The position numbers and the translations under genes were made by a program. 64,000 bases of DNA from DATKAS01 sp963733765 (GTDB taxonomy: Bacteria > Actinomycetota > Acidimicrobiia > Acidimicrobiales > DATKAS01), in contig CAVTEI010000003.1 of the NCBI GenBank assembly GCA_963733765.1, forward strand, positions 1,550,001 to 1,614,000, in the 5' to 3' direction. Position 1 is the first letter of the stretch. Each line of letters starts with the position of its first letter. The notes beneath the pieces were generated by a model. It was not told the DNA's origin and did no database searches. It worked only from the letters and a program-made list of their open reading frames with translations. Positions 8,055 to 15,689 of the stretch are shown here, piece after piece.

Positions 8055-9878
8055 TTAGTGATGCGTGTTGGCGTCAGTCAGATCGATGACGAGGTTCGGC
8101 CCGGCGATCCACGCGGGGAGATGGCGGGCTTCGAGTGCCGCCGCAAGGACGAAACCTTGTACGCGGTCGCAGCCCATGTCGATGAGCGCCCCCAGTGTCG
8201 GCGCGTCTTCGACACCTTCCGCCACCACCTCGAGGCCGAGGTTGTGCCCGAGATCGATGATCGACCGCACGATCGCCCGGTCGCTGTCGTTGCGGGTCAT
8301 GTCGGTGACGAACGATTGGTCGATCTTGATCTCATCGATGGGCAGACGGCGGAGGTGCGACATCGACGAGTACCCGGTGCCGAAGTCGTCGACGCTGGTG
8401 CGCACGCCGAGCGCCGTCATGCGGGTCATTGCGTCGAGCGCCGTCACCGGGTCCGACATCAGCTGGCTCTCGGTGATCTCGAGCACGAGCCGGTCCGGCG
8501 GCACACCGGCGTCCGCGAGAGTCGAAGCGATGTGGTCTGGGAGCTCCGCGTCGGCGAAGTTCCGGGCCGAGATGTTCACCGACACATTCAGGTCGAGCCC
8601 CTCCTTCCGCCAGCGGCCGCACTGACTCACGGCCGTCGCGACGACCCACCGGGTGAGCGGCTGGATCAGCCCCGACACCTCGGCGAGCTCGATGAACTCC
8701 TCCGGAGCGACGACTTCCATACCCGGGTGATGCCAGCGCAGGAGGGCTTCGACCCCGAGACGTTGGTCGCCACGGAGCGGCACGTTGGGCTGGTAGTGCA
8801 GCACGAGCTCGTTGCGCTCGAGGGCCCCGCGGAGGTCGGCGATGAGCGTGAGGCGCCGCACGCTGAATCGGTCGTGCTCGGGGCGGTAGCTCGCGCGCGG
8901 GAGGCCGGACCGCTCGGCTTCGGCGAGGGCCATGTTCGCTCGCTTCAGCAGCGTGTCCGCGTCCGCGCCGTGATCGGGATACACGGCAATGCCCGCGGTG
9001 CAGCGAGTGTCGATCGGCACGCCGTCGAGCAGGACTGGTCGTTCGAGGGCCTCTGCCAACCCTTTCGCCGCCTCGAGAGCGCCCTCTTCGTCGCCGACGT
9101 CGGTGAGCACAACGGCGAACTCGTCGCTGCCCACCCGCGCGACCGTGGTCGATCCTGACACCACGATCGACAAGCGGCGCGCCACCTGCTCGAGCAGCAG
9201 GTCGCCGTGGTGGTGGCCGAGCGTCGCGTTCACCTCTTTGAAGCGATCGATGTCGAGCACCACGACCGCGACGCGACCGAAGTCGTCGATCGCCTCCTGC
9301 AGACGATCGACGAGAAGGACGCGGTTGGGGAGGCCGGTGAGCCCGTCGTGCAACGCCTGATGCCGGGTGCGCTGCTCCACACGGTTGCGCTCGCTGATGT
9401 CTTCGATCGCGAGGCCGACGCCCTGGTCGGGGAGGGCGAACGCGTGAACGGCGTACGCGGTGTCACCGGTGACCACATTGTCGAGTGTCACCCGCACGCC
9501 GGAGCGCACGACTTCCGCCAGGATGCCCGACAGGTCGAGGTGGGCGAGGGCGGGGAACGCCTCCTCGGGCCGACGGCCGAGAGCGTCGCTGTCGCGGACG
9601 CCCGTCACAGTCGAGGCAGCCGGGTTCGCCGACACGAGCCTCATCGTTCGTTCGTCCTTGGGATCGTCGAGCCGGGCCACGTAGACGCCGAGCTGCATGT
9701 GATCGAGCACGTTCGCGGCCTGGCGGAGCGACGTGCGTTCGCTCAGGTTCTCGTGGAGGATGCGGGCGATCTTGCGGCGCTGCGCCTTCTCGCGCCGCCA
9801 CCCGAGCACGGCCGCGACGGCGACCCCGATGGCGACCGCGCCGATGACGAGAGCGACGACGCCCATGGGTGTGAGCAT
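8055..9878 (-). CDS. membrane-anchored PAS-GGDEF-EAL cyclic-di-GMP protein
   Basis: About 607 residues. One transmembrane helix lies at residues 3-25 (VVALVIGAVAIGVAVAAVLG), then a PAS-like sensor region (about 60-175), GGDEF (about 185-345) and EAL (about 360-595). The GGDEF signature is altered to RVGSDEF, so cyclase activity is uncertain. The EAL domain keeps VEALLRW, ITESQL, VDDFGTGYSS and KIDQSFV, so it is probably an active phosphodiesterase. Start ATG 9878 is chosen because the upstream alternative at 9959 would overlap the divergent MaoC gene. The likely role is lowering c-di-GMP in response to a PAS-sensed signal. Confidence 0.88.
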   Translation of the reverse strand: MLTPMGVVALVIGAVAIGVAVAAVLGWRREKAQRRKIARILHENLSERTSLRQAANVLDHMQLGVYVARLDDPKDERTMRLVSANPAASTVTGVRDSDALGRRPEEAFPALAHLDLSGILAEVVRSGVRVTLDNVVTGDTAYAVHAFALPDQGVGLAIEDISERNRVEQRTRHQALHDGLTGLPNRVLLVDRLQEAIDDFGRVAVVVLDIDRFKEVNATLGHHHGDLLLEQVARRLSIVVSGSTTVARVGSDEFAVVLTDVGDEEGALEAAKGLAEALERPVLLDGVPIDTRCTAGIAVYPDHGADADTLLKRANMALAEAERSGLPRASYRPEHDRFSVRRLTLIADLRGALERNELVLHYQPNVPLRGDQRLGVEALLRWHHPGMEVVAPEEFIELAEVSGLIQPLTRWVVATAVSQCGRWRKEGLDLNVSVNISARNFADAELPDHIASTLADAGVPPDRLVLEITESQLMSDPVTALDAMTRMTALGVRTSVDDFGTGYSSMSHLRRLPIDEIKIDQSFVTDMTRNDSDRAIVRSIIDLGHNLGLEVVAEGVEDAPTLGALIDMGCDRVQGFVLAAALEARHLPAWIAGPNLVIDLTDANTHH

Positions 9879-9951
9879 TGTCGGCTTGCCGCTCGCGATT
9901 GGGGATGCTGCTCCGGATCGGTGGACCGCGCCGGTCGCTAGCCTCGCCGAC

Positions 9952-10467
9952 ATGACCATCCACGAGCGGCCGTTCGGCCGCTACCTCGAGGACTTCGCGG
10001 TCGGCGACATCTATCGCCACTGGCCGGGCAAGACGATCACCGAGGCCGACGATCACCTCTTCTGCATGATCACGATGAACCACCATCCGCTGCACACGAA
10101 CCAGTGGTTCGCGGAGCACGAGACGGTGCACGGCAAGAACGTCGTAGTCGGCAACTTCGTGTACTCGCTCGTCTTGGGCATGAGCGTGCCCGACGTCAGC
10201 GGCGCCGCGATCGCGAACCTCGAGGTCGAGTCGCTGACGCACAAGCTGCCGACCTTCCACGGCGACACCATCTACGCGGAGACCAAGGTGCTCGACGTCG
10301 TCGCGTCGTCATCGAAGCCCGATCGGGGGATCGTCACCGTCGAGACGAAGGGGTTGAACCAGCGTGGGGAAGAGGTCTGCTTCTTCCGTCGCAAGGTGAT
10401 GGTCTGGAAGCGCGACGCGGCGCCGCCACGGAGCCGGCCCTACGACGAACAGGACATCTGGTCGTGA
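9952..10467 (+). CDS. MaoC family dehydratase
   Basis: A 171-residue hot-dog protein. RPFGRYLEDFAVGDIYRH is the start typical of mesaconyl-CoA hydratase-like MaoC proteins. ITMNHHPLHTNQWF replaces the usual D-x-N-P-x-H with an M-N-H-H-P-x-H arrangement, keeping the catalytic His, and GKNVVVGNFVYSLVLGMSV follows. It may hydrate a branched enoyl-CoA. It overlaps the methyltransferase start by 4 bases (GTGA), so the two genes and mutY form a tight run. It is divergent from the GGDEF-EAL gene with a 73-base gap. Confidence 0.82.
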   Translation: MTIHERPFGRYLEDFAVGDIYRHWPGKTITEADDHLFCMITMNHHPLHTNQWFAEHETVHGKNVVVGNFVYSLVLGMSVPDVSGAAIANLEVESLTHKLPTFHGDTIYAETKVLDVVASSSKPDRGIVTVETKGLNQRGEEVCFFRRKVMVWKRDAAPPRSRPYDEQDIWS

Positions 10468-11177
10468 CCGTCAACCCGACCGCCGCGACTGGCTTCGACT
10501 CGGGCGCCGAGGCGTACGAGCGCGGGCGCCCCTCCTATCCCGACGAGGCGATCGCTCATCTCGTCGAAGTGCTGCACCTCGGCCCGGGCCGGCGGGTGCT
10601 CGACCTCGCTGCAGGCACCGGGAAAATGACCCGGCTGCTTGGCCCTCACGGCGTCGACCTCGTCGCGGTCGAGCCCGTCGCGGGCATGCGGGCCGCGTTC
10701 GAGGACGCGGTGCCCGGCGTCGAGATCTTGGACGGCACCGCCGAAGCGATCCCGTTGCCCGACGGGTCGGTCGATGCGGTCGTGGTGGCGCAGGCATTCC
10801 ATTGGTTCGACGCGGACAAGGCGCTCGCCGAGATCGGCCGGGTGCTGAGGCCCGGAGGAGGCGTGGCGCTCGTCTGGAACCGGCGGGACGAGTCGGTGCC
10901 GTGGGTGGCCGAGATGTCGCGCATCATCCACTGGAACCGGGGTCTCATCCCGCAGTACGACGGCATCCAGCTCGACGGCTTCACGACTTGGAGGTGCGGG
11001 TATGTGCAGCGCCTCACGCGCGAGGGCTTGCTCGACCGGGTCTCGTCGGTGAGCTACATCGCGGCGATGGACGACGAGCAGCGCGCGCCCGTGCTGACCG
11101 AGGTGAGTGCGCTCGTGGCCGGCTTCCCCGAGCCGTTCGACCTGCCCTACGTCACCGAAGTGCACAGCCGAACCTGA
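10464..11177 (+). CDS. class I SAM-dependent methyltransferase
   Basis: A 237-residue methyltransferase of the UbiE/Methyltransf_11 type. VLDLAAGTGKMTRLL (SAM motif I) is near residue 40. The acidic motif II is VAVEPVAGM, and VDAVVVAQAFHWFD is motif III. The N terminus FDSGAEAYERGRPSYP is typical of small-molecule methyltransferases. GTG 10464 overlaps the upstream MaoC stop, and its own TGA overlaps the mutY ATG (TGATG). The methyl acceptor is unknown. Confidence 0.85.
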   Translation: MTVNPTAATGFDSGAEAYERGRPSYPDEAIAHLVEVLHLGPGRRVLDLAAGTGKMTRLLGPHGVDLVAVEPVAGMRAAFEDAVPGVEILDGTAEAIPLPDGSVDAVVVAQAFHWFDADKALAEIGRVLRPGGGVALVWNRRDESVPWVAEMSRIIHWNRGLIPQYDGIQLDGFTTWRCGYVQRLTREGLLDRVSSVSYIAAMDDEQRAPVLTEVSALVAGFPEPFDLPYVTEVHSRT

Positions 11178-11968
11178 TGCGCGACCTTCCCTGGCGACGC
11201 ACCCGCGACCCGTGGGCTGTGCTCGTCTCGGAGGTGATGCTGCAGCAGACGCAAGTTCCGCGGGTCATCCCGATCTGGGATGCCTTCATGGCCGAGTTCC
11301 CGACGGTGACCGCATGCGCCGAGGCGTCGCAGGCCGACGTCGTGCGGGCTTGGGCGGGACTCGGTTACAACCGGCGAGCGGTCAACCTCCACCGCGCCGC
11401 CGTGATGATGGCGCGGTCGATGGAGGGCGTGGTGCCCCGCGACCTGGAGGCGCTGCGCCAGCTTCCGGGAATCGGGCCCTACACCGCGCGTGCGGTCCTC
11501 TCCTTCGCGTTCGAGCAGGACGTCGGCGTCGTCGACACGAACATCGCTCGTGTGCTGTCGCGCCGCGTGGACCGGCGGCTCACGACGCGTGAGGCGCAAG
11601 CGACGGCGGACGCCCTCGTCCCGCCGGGGGCGTCGTGGGAGTGGAACCAGCGCCTGATGGATCTCGGCGCACTCGTCTGCACCGCGCGTGCACCGGCGTG
11701 TGACCGGTGCTGGCTCCGCGAGGGATGCCGGTGGACCGGGGAAGCGTGGGCGACGCCCAAGCAGTCGAGGTTTGCTGGCTCCGACCGGCAAGGTCGGGGC
11801 CGCTTGATCGCCGCGCTGCGGGACCAGTCGGTCCCTCTTGACGACGTCGCGGGCGTGATGGGCTGGCCGGCGGATCCCGCTCGCGCGGAACGGGTTGCCG
11901 CCCAGCTCGTCGACGAAGGCATCGTCGAAGTGCGTCAGGCGGTGATGCGGCTCACGATCTCGTCGTAG
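11177..11968 (+). CDS. mutY: A/G-specific adenine glycosylase, short N terminus
   Basis: Removes adenine mispaired with 8-oxoguanine in base-excision repair. LPWRRTRDPW, SEVMLQQTQV, then the helix-hairpin-helix LPGIGPYTARAV and the catalytic Asp region VVDTNIARV are all present. The 4Fe-4S cluster cysteines follow the C-x6-C-x2-C-x5-C spacing in VCTARAPACDRCWLREGC. At 263 residues it lacks the short helix that usually precedes LPWR and the usual C-terminal NUDIX-like domain, ending in a winged-helix-like stretch. No better in-frame start exists upstream, because the preceding codons belong to the methyltransferase tail. Confidence 0.88.
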   Translation: MRDLPWRRTRDPWAVLVSEVMLQQTQVPRVIPIWDAFMAEFPTVTACAEASQADVVRAWAGLGYNRRAVNLHRAAVMMARSMEGVVPRDLEALRQLPGIGPYTARAVLSFAFEQDVGVVDTNIARVLSRRVDRRLTTREAQATADALVPPGASWEWNQRLMDLGALVCTARAPACDRCWLREGCRWTGEAWATPKQSRFAGSDRQGRGRLIAALRDQSVPLDDVAGVMGWPADPARAERVAAQLVDEGIVEVRQAVMRLTISS

Positions 11969-12450
11969 GCGGCGTCGGCCAGCGCGACCATCTCGTCGTC
12001 AGTGCGGTCCTGGATCGGATGGGGAACGAACATCCGCGCCATCGCCGCGAACCCGAGCGATTTCGACTGTGCGGCTGCCGCCTCGACGAACTCGCTCGAC
12101 GCGACGAACATCGACGGCACTCCCCGGCGTTCCAGGTCAGCGATGTCGTGCACACTGCACGACGTACACGACCCTCAATCGGCTAACGCTTCGATCACGA
12201 GGTCGCACTTCGTCGAGATCTCGTGACGCAGATCGACGGGCGCCGGCTTCGTGAACGTCGGCTTCGCGAACCGTTCGACTCGCGCGCCGGCCGCTTCGAG
12301 CCGGTGCTGCAGGCGATCGAGGAAGATGTTGCCGCGGGGCTTCGAGATGTCGAGCAGGCCGATCGTGCGGCCCTCGACCGAAGCCGGCCGCTGCACCAGT
12401 GCTCGCTCGGCCGGTACCTGTTCGCCCGTGGGATCGAGCACGACGGTCAT
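11935..12450 (-). CDS. UGSC-family selenoprotein (in-frame TGA read as selenocysteine)
   Basis: Two open segments, 12450-12178 and 12174-11935, share one frame and are separated only by a TGA at 12177-12175. Read through, they give 171 residues with selenocysteine at position 92: IEALAD-Sec-GSCTSCSVHD, which is the UGSC motif of a recognised seleno/cysteine protein family. The N-terminal half contains GLLDISKPRGN and RFAKPTFTKPAPVD; the C-terminal half starts DLERRGVPSMFVAS. The Sec-G-x-C-x-x-C loop followed by a helix and GVP resembles the active site of GrdB/PrdB selenoprotein reductases (inference). A hairpin 11 bases after TGA fits a bacterial SECIS. ATG 12450 overlaps the upstream gene stop (ATGA). 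The 3' end overlaps mutY by 34 bases. Confidence 0.88.
12145..12163 (-). promoter_or_regulatory. SECIS-like hairpin for selenocysteine insertion
   Basis: On the coding strand the sequence GTCGTGCA-GTG-TGCACGAC forms a perfect 8-bp stem with a GTG apical loop. It begins 11 bases after the in-frame TGA, so the loop lies 19 bases from the codon. Known bacterial SECIS elements sit just 3' of UGA with a small apical loop carrying G at one of its first positions, which this matches. Confidence 0.75.
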
Positions 12451-13877
12451 GCCGTCACCTCCCGCGTCGTCGGCTGGCTGCCGATCTCTCCATTCGCCCA
12501 GCCACCGATGATGGCAGAGAACAGGCCCGCGCCACCGCCCGCGTGCACGACCAGCAGCCCCTCCGGGCGGAACTTCGACAGCGTGAGCCCTCGCAGGTGG
12601 TCCGGGATGCCTTCGGCCATGCCGCCGGCTCCCCGCACGATCTCGTCACCGGGCAGCTGCAGCAGCCCGTGGATCTCGTCCTTCACCTTCTGCTTCGACC
12701 ACCCCGCCTCTCTGAACACCCGGGCGTGCTCCGGGCCGACAACGAGGATCGCGTCGAACCCGAGCGGCAGCTTCGGATGGTGCACCGTGCGCAGGCACGC
12801 TGCGAGCGTGTGGGCGAGGTCGTCCGGGTCGCGCGCGAGCTGATCGACGACGCAGCGTGGACCCTCACCGGGGAAGAGCGTGACCGTGGAGGCCGTCGGC
12901 GCGAAGCCCCGCTCGACCGACAGCGGCTCCCACGGCGAGCCTTCCTCGTCTTCCGCGAAGCAGAACGAGAGCTTGCCGGGGTTGCCATGCGTCGCCCGAT
13001 CTACGCCGCCCGGCCGCCCTCCGCCCACATTGCGGATGACGAGCTGCACGGCTCGACCGATGGCCAGGTTGGCCCGGTTTCCCTGACCAAGGACGTTGCC
13101 GCCCCCGTTCATCCCGATCGCACGGCGGATCGGGCCGTTCACGATGATCACCGGTCCGACGGGCATGGTCGTCGCGAGCACGCCGTGGATGTTGAACGAG
13201 TCTGTGCACGCCGCTTCGAGCGCGGCCAGGATCACCGGGAGGTACTCCGCCTTCGCCCCGGCCATGACCGCATTGATCGCGACCTTCTCGACCGTGCACT
13301 CGACGAGATCGGGAGGGACCACGGCGACGATCTCATCGGGCGCACGCGTGGTGCCTTCGAGCATGCGCAGCACGCGCGCCTCGGTTGGAGCGACGACAGG
13401 GAGGCCATCGGTCCAGCCTCGATCGAACAAGGCCTCGGCCTCGTCCTCGAGCGCGGCGATCTCGACGCGCCGGCTGCGCAGCACCGATCCGCCGAAGCGC
13501 ACCGCGAGCACGTCGACCATGTCTGGATCGACCGACAGCGAGCCGCAGCCCGGCCGCAGCGCGGGCAGGTCCACGCCGAGGGGCGATTGCCCGGAGAGCT
13601 TCTCCCACTCCGGGCGTGACCAACCGACGGTGCGCTCGACCTCGACGCCGTCCTCGACCCGAATGAGCGTCGGCACGGTCTCGATGTCGTGGTGGTACGA
13701 GACGGCGAGGTCGTGGTCGTGCACGGTGCCGATGCCAGAGGGGAAGGCGGGGTCGTCTTGGCTGTACACCGTCAACGGCACCCCCGCGGCATGGATGCTC
13801 TGCAGCACGGGTACGACGAGCACGCAGGTCGGGCACTCGGCCTTGACCACAGCAACGAGCCCGTCGGGGAGGGTCAT
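12447..13877 (-). CDS. thioredoxin-like domain fused to a large domain; partner of the UGSC selenoprotein
   Basis: About 476 residues. Residues 1-110 are a thioredoxin fold: VVKAECPTCVLVVP holds a C-P-T-C redox pair (about Cys15/Cys18) and IETVPTLIRV supplies the cis-proline loop. Residues 125-476 form a domain I cannot name. It is rich in glycine loops, for example VIIVNGPIRRAIGMNGGG, GDEIVRGAGGMAEGIPDH and VVHAGGGAGLF. No signal peptide is visible, so it is probably cytoplasmic. Its TGA overlaps the ATG of the selenoprotein gene, so the two are translationally coupled. Inference: the dithiol domain reduces or receives electrons from the Sec/Cys site of the partner. ATG 13877 is chosen because the thioredoxin strand begins there; an upstream in-frame ATG exists at 13919. 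Confidence 0.75.
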   Translation of the reverse strand: MTLPDGLVAVVKAECPTCVLVVPVLQSIHAAGVPLTVYSQDDPAFPSGIGTVHDHDLAVSYHHDIETVPTLIRVEDGVEVERTVGWSRPEWEKLSGQSPLGVDLPALRPGCGSLSVDPDMVDVLAVRFGGSVLRSRRVEIAALEDEAEALFDRGWTDGLPVVAPTEARVLRMLEGTTRAPDEIVAVVPPDLVECTVEKVAINAVMAGAKAEYLPVILAALEAACTDSFNIHGVLATTMPVGPVIIVNGPIRRAIGMNGGGNVLGQGNRANLAIGRAVQLVIRNVGGGRPGGVDRATHGNPGKLSFCFAEDEEGSPWEPLSVERGFAPTASTVTLFPGEGPRCVVDQLARDPDDLAHTLAACLRTVHHPKLPLGFDAILVVGPEHARVFREAGWSKQKVKDEIHGLLQLPGDEIVRGAGGMAEGIPDHLRGLTLSKFRPEGLLVVHAGGGAGLFSAIIGGWANGEIGSQPTTREVTA

Positions 13878-13981
13878 GAGCGGGACGTTAACGCCGGGGT
13901 GAGACGGCGGGTGAGACATCGGTCACCCGCTGGGCAGCGGTCCTTGACGTTTCTGTACCCTGGCCGACCCAAGGGGGAACT

Positions 13982-14818
13982 GTGCTCAACATCACCTTCT
14001 TCGGCGTGCGGGGTTCGACTCCTTGTTCAGGCGAACGCACGCGCCGATACGGCGGAAATACGTCCTGCGTCGGGGTCGAGGTGCCCGGCCAGAAACCCAT
14101 CGTCCTGGACATGGGCACGGGCTTGCGGTACTTCGGCGAGACCCAGCCTCTCGACGGCACCTTCGAGGGCACGGCGCTGGTCAGTCACCTTCACTGGGAC
14201 CACGTGCAGGGCCTCCCGTTCTTCGTGCCGATCCTGACCGGCGGGCACCTCGATGTGTATGCCCCGGTGCAGGAGGACGGCGTCGACCTCTTCGACGCGT
14301 TCGACCTGTGCATCCGGCCTCCGTTCTTCCCGGTCGCGATGGACGCGCTCGTCGGTACGTTCGCGTTCCACCCCTGCGCCGACGACGAGTTCTCCGTCGG
14401 CACGGCGAAGGTGACGTCTCGCAGCGTCCCCCATGTCGGGCCGACCAACGGCTACCGAATCGAGTGGGAAGGAGCGACGGTCGCGTACATCTCCGACCAC
14501 CAGCAGCCTTACGACGGCGGCAACTCGATCGCCGAAGGCGCCCTCGAGCTGTGTGACGGCGCCGACCTCGTGATCCACGACGCGCAGTACACGGTTGCCG
14601 AATTCCCCAAGAAGTCGACATGGGGGCACTGCACCGTCGAGTACGCCGTGATGGTCGCGAAGGAGGCAGGAGCGAAGTCGCTCGCGCTCTTCCACCACGA
14701 CCCCACCCGGCACGACGAGGCTCTCGACGACCTGACGATGTGCGCGCGTGAGTTCGCCGATCGCGCTGGTGTCGAGCTCATCACGGCCGCCGAGGGATTG
14801 ACCGTCTCGTTTGGCTGA
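13982..14818 (+). CDS. MBL-fold metallo-hydrolase
   Basis: A 278-residue metallo-beta-lactamase-fold hydrolase. SHLHWDHVQGLPFF is the H-x-H-x-D-H zinc motif, and later histidines occur in SVPHVGPTNGY, WGHCTVEYAV and LALFHHDP. Starts MLNITFFGVRGSTPC, a beginning shared with class II cyclic-nucleotide phosphodiesterase-like and PhnP/RNase Z-like proteins. GTG 13982 follows a clear AAGGGGGAAC ribosome-binding site. The substrate is unknown. It ends overlapping the possible start of the flavin reductase gene. Confidence 0.82.
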   Translation: MLNITFFGVRGSTPCSGERTRRYGGNTSCVGVEVPGQKPIVLDMGTGLRYFGETQPLDGTFEGTALVSHLHWDHVQGLPFFVPILTGGHLDVYAPVQEDGVDLFDAFDLCIRPPFFPVAMDALVGTFAFHPCADDEFSVGTAKVTSRSVPHVGPTNGYRIEWEGATVAYISDHQQPYDGGNSIAEGALELCDGADLVIHDAQYTVAEFPKKSTWGHCTVEYAVMVAKEAGAKSLALFHHDPTRHDEALDDLTMCAREFADRAGVELITAAEGLTVSFG

Positions 14819-15329
14819 GGTGTCAGAATCGGCCCCCGTGGCCGCCGACCCTCCCGACATCGACTCTGCCGTCTACCGCCAGGTCCTCGGCTACTTCCCG
14901 ACCGGCGTCACGATCGTCACCGCAGAGACCGATCACCACCCTGTCGGCCTCGCCGTCGGCTCGTTCGCGTCGTTGTCGCTCGATCCTCCGCTCGTGCTGT
15001 TCTGTCCGAGCAACACCTCGACGAGCTGGCCGCACATCGAGAGCGCGGGCAAGTTCTGCGTCAACGTCCTGGCGGCCGACCAAGAGGGCGTGTGCCGTCA
15101 CTTCGCGGGCAAGAGCGACGACAAGTTCGCGGGCATCGGCTACCGGCACAGCCCCCTCGGCTCGCCGATCATCGACGGTGTGCTGGCCTGGATCGACTGC
15201 GAGATCGAGTCCGTTGTCGCGGGCGGCGACCACGTGATCGTCGTAGGCCGCGTGCACGACCTCGACGTCGCGGGGTCCGGAGGTCCGCTGGTCTTCTTTC
15301 GCGGCGGGTACGGGCGCTTCGAGGTCTGA
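14811..15329 (+). CDS. flavin reductase-like (split-barrel FMN) protein
   Basis: About 169-172 residues. YRQVLGYFPTGVTIVTAE, VGLAVGSFASLSLDPPLVLFC and the C-terminal PLVFFRGGYGRFEV mark the flavin reductase domain that reduces FMN or FAD with NAD(P)H, often supplying two-component monooxygenases. The start is either TTG 14811, overlapping the MBL stop, or GTG 14820; the domain begins well inside both. It is probably co-transcribed with the MBL and MauE-like genes, which abut it. Confidence 0.85.
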   Translation: MAEVSESAPVAADPPDIDSAVYRQVLGYFPTGVTIVTAETDHHPVGLAVGSFASLSLDPPLVLFCPSNTSTSWPHIESAGKFCVNVLAADQEGVCRHFAGKSDDKFAGIGYRHSPLGSPIIDGVLAWIDCEIESVVAGGDHVIVVGRVHDLDVAGSGGPLVFFRGGYGRFEV

Positions 15330-15689
15330 TTGGGTTGGGTGGCGGGCGCCATCGTCGGCGTCGTGCTGCTCATCGCCGGTGCTGCGAAGCTCACGAGCCG
15401 GCAATGGCCGGCCCAGGCCGATCTCCTCGGCGTCCCCCGTGGTGCGGTGAAGGCGATCCCGGTGCTCGAGGTCGTGATCGGCGTCGCCCTCGTCGCCGGG
15501 GTGCCCTACGCCGGCGTTGCCGCGATCGTGTTACTCGGTGCGTTCACCGTGTTCCTGGTCGTGGCGCTCGCGCGGGGAGTGGAGGCGCCGTGTGCGTGCT
15601 TCGGCTCGTTGTCCACGCGACCGGTGACGTGGTGGTCGGTCGCGCGCAACGTCGTCTTGATCGGGCTGGCGCTGATCAGCCTGACGTGA
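15330..15689 (+). CDS. MauE/DoxX-like membrane protein
   Basis: A 119-residue integral membrane protein with four predicted helices: about residues 1-20, 42-60, 64-84 and 100-118. The sequence APCACFGSLS between helices 3 and 4 carries a CxCFG motif typical of MauE/MethylamineDH-associated proteins, which supply disulfide chemistry. The TTG start follows the flavin reductase TGA with no gap. Its 3' end overlaps the oligopeptidase gene by 14 bases. A redox or thiol role in the membrane is inferred from family only. Confidence 0.7.
   Translation: MGWVAGAIVGVVLLIAGAAKLTSRQWPAQADLLGVPRGAVKAIPVLEVVIGVALVAGVPYAGVAAIVLLGAFTVFLVVALARGVEAPCACFGSLSTRPVTWWSVARNVVLIGLALISLT

Noticed and set aside
12145..12177. 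The TGA in the UGSC gene as another sequencing error or a genuine stop
   Set aside because: Both sides keep the same frame, unlike the nine +1 errors. The residues around the TGA match a known Sec/Cys motif and a hairpin follows.
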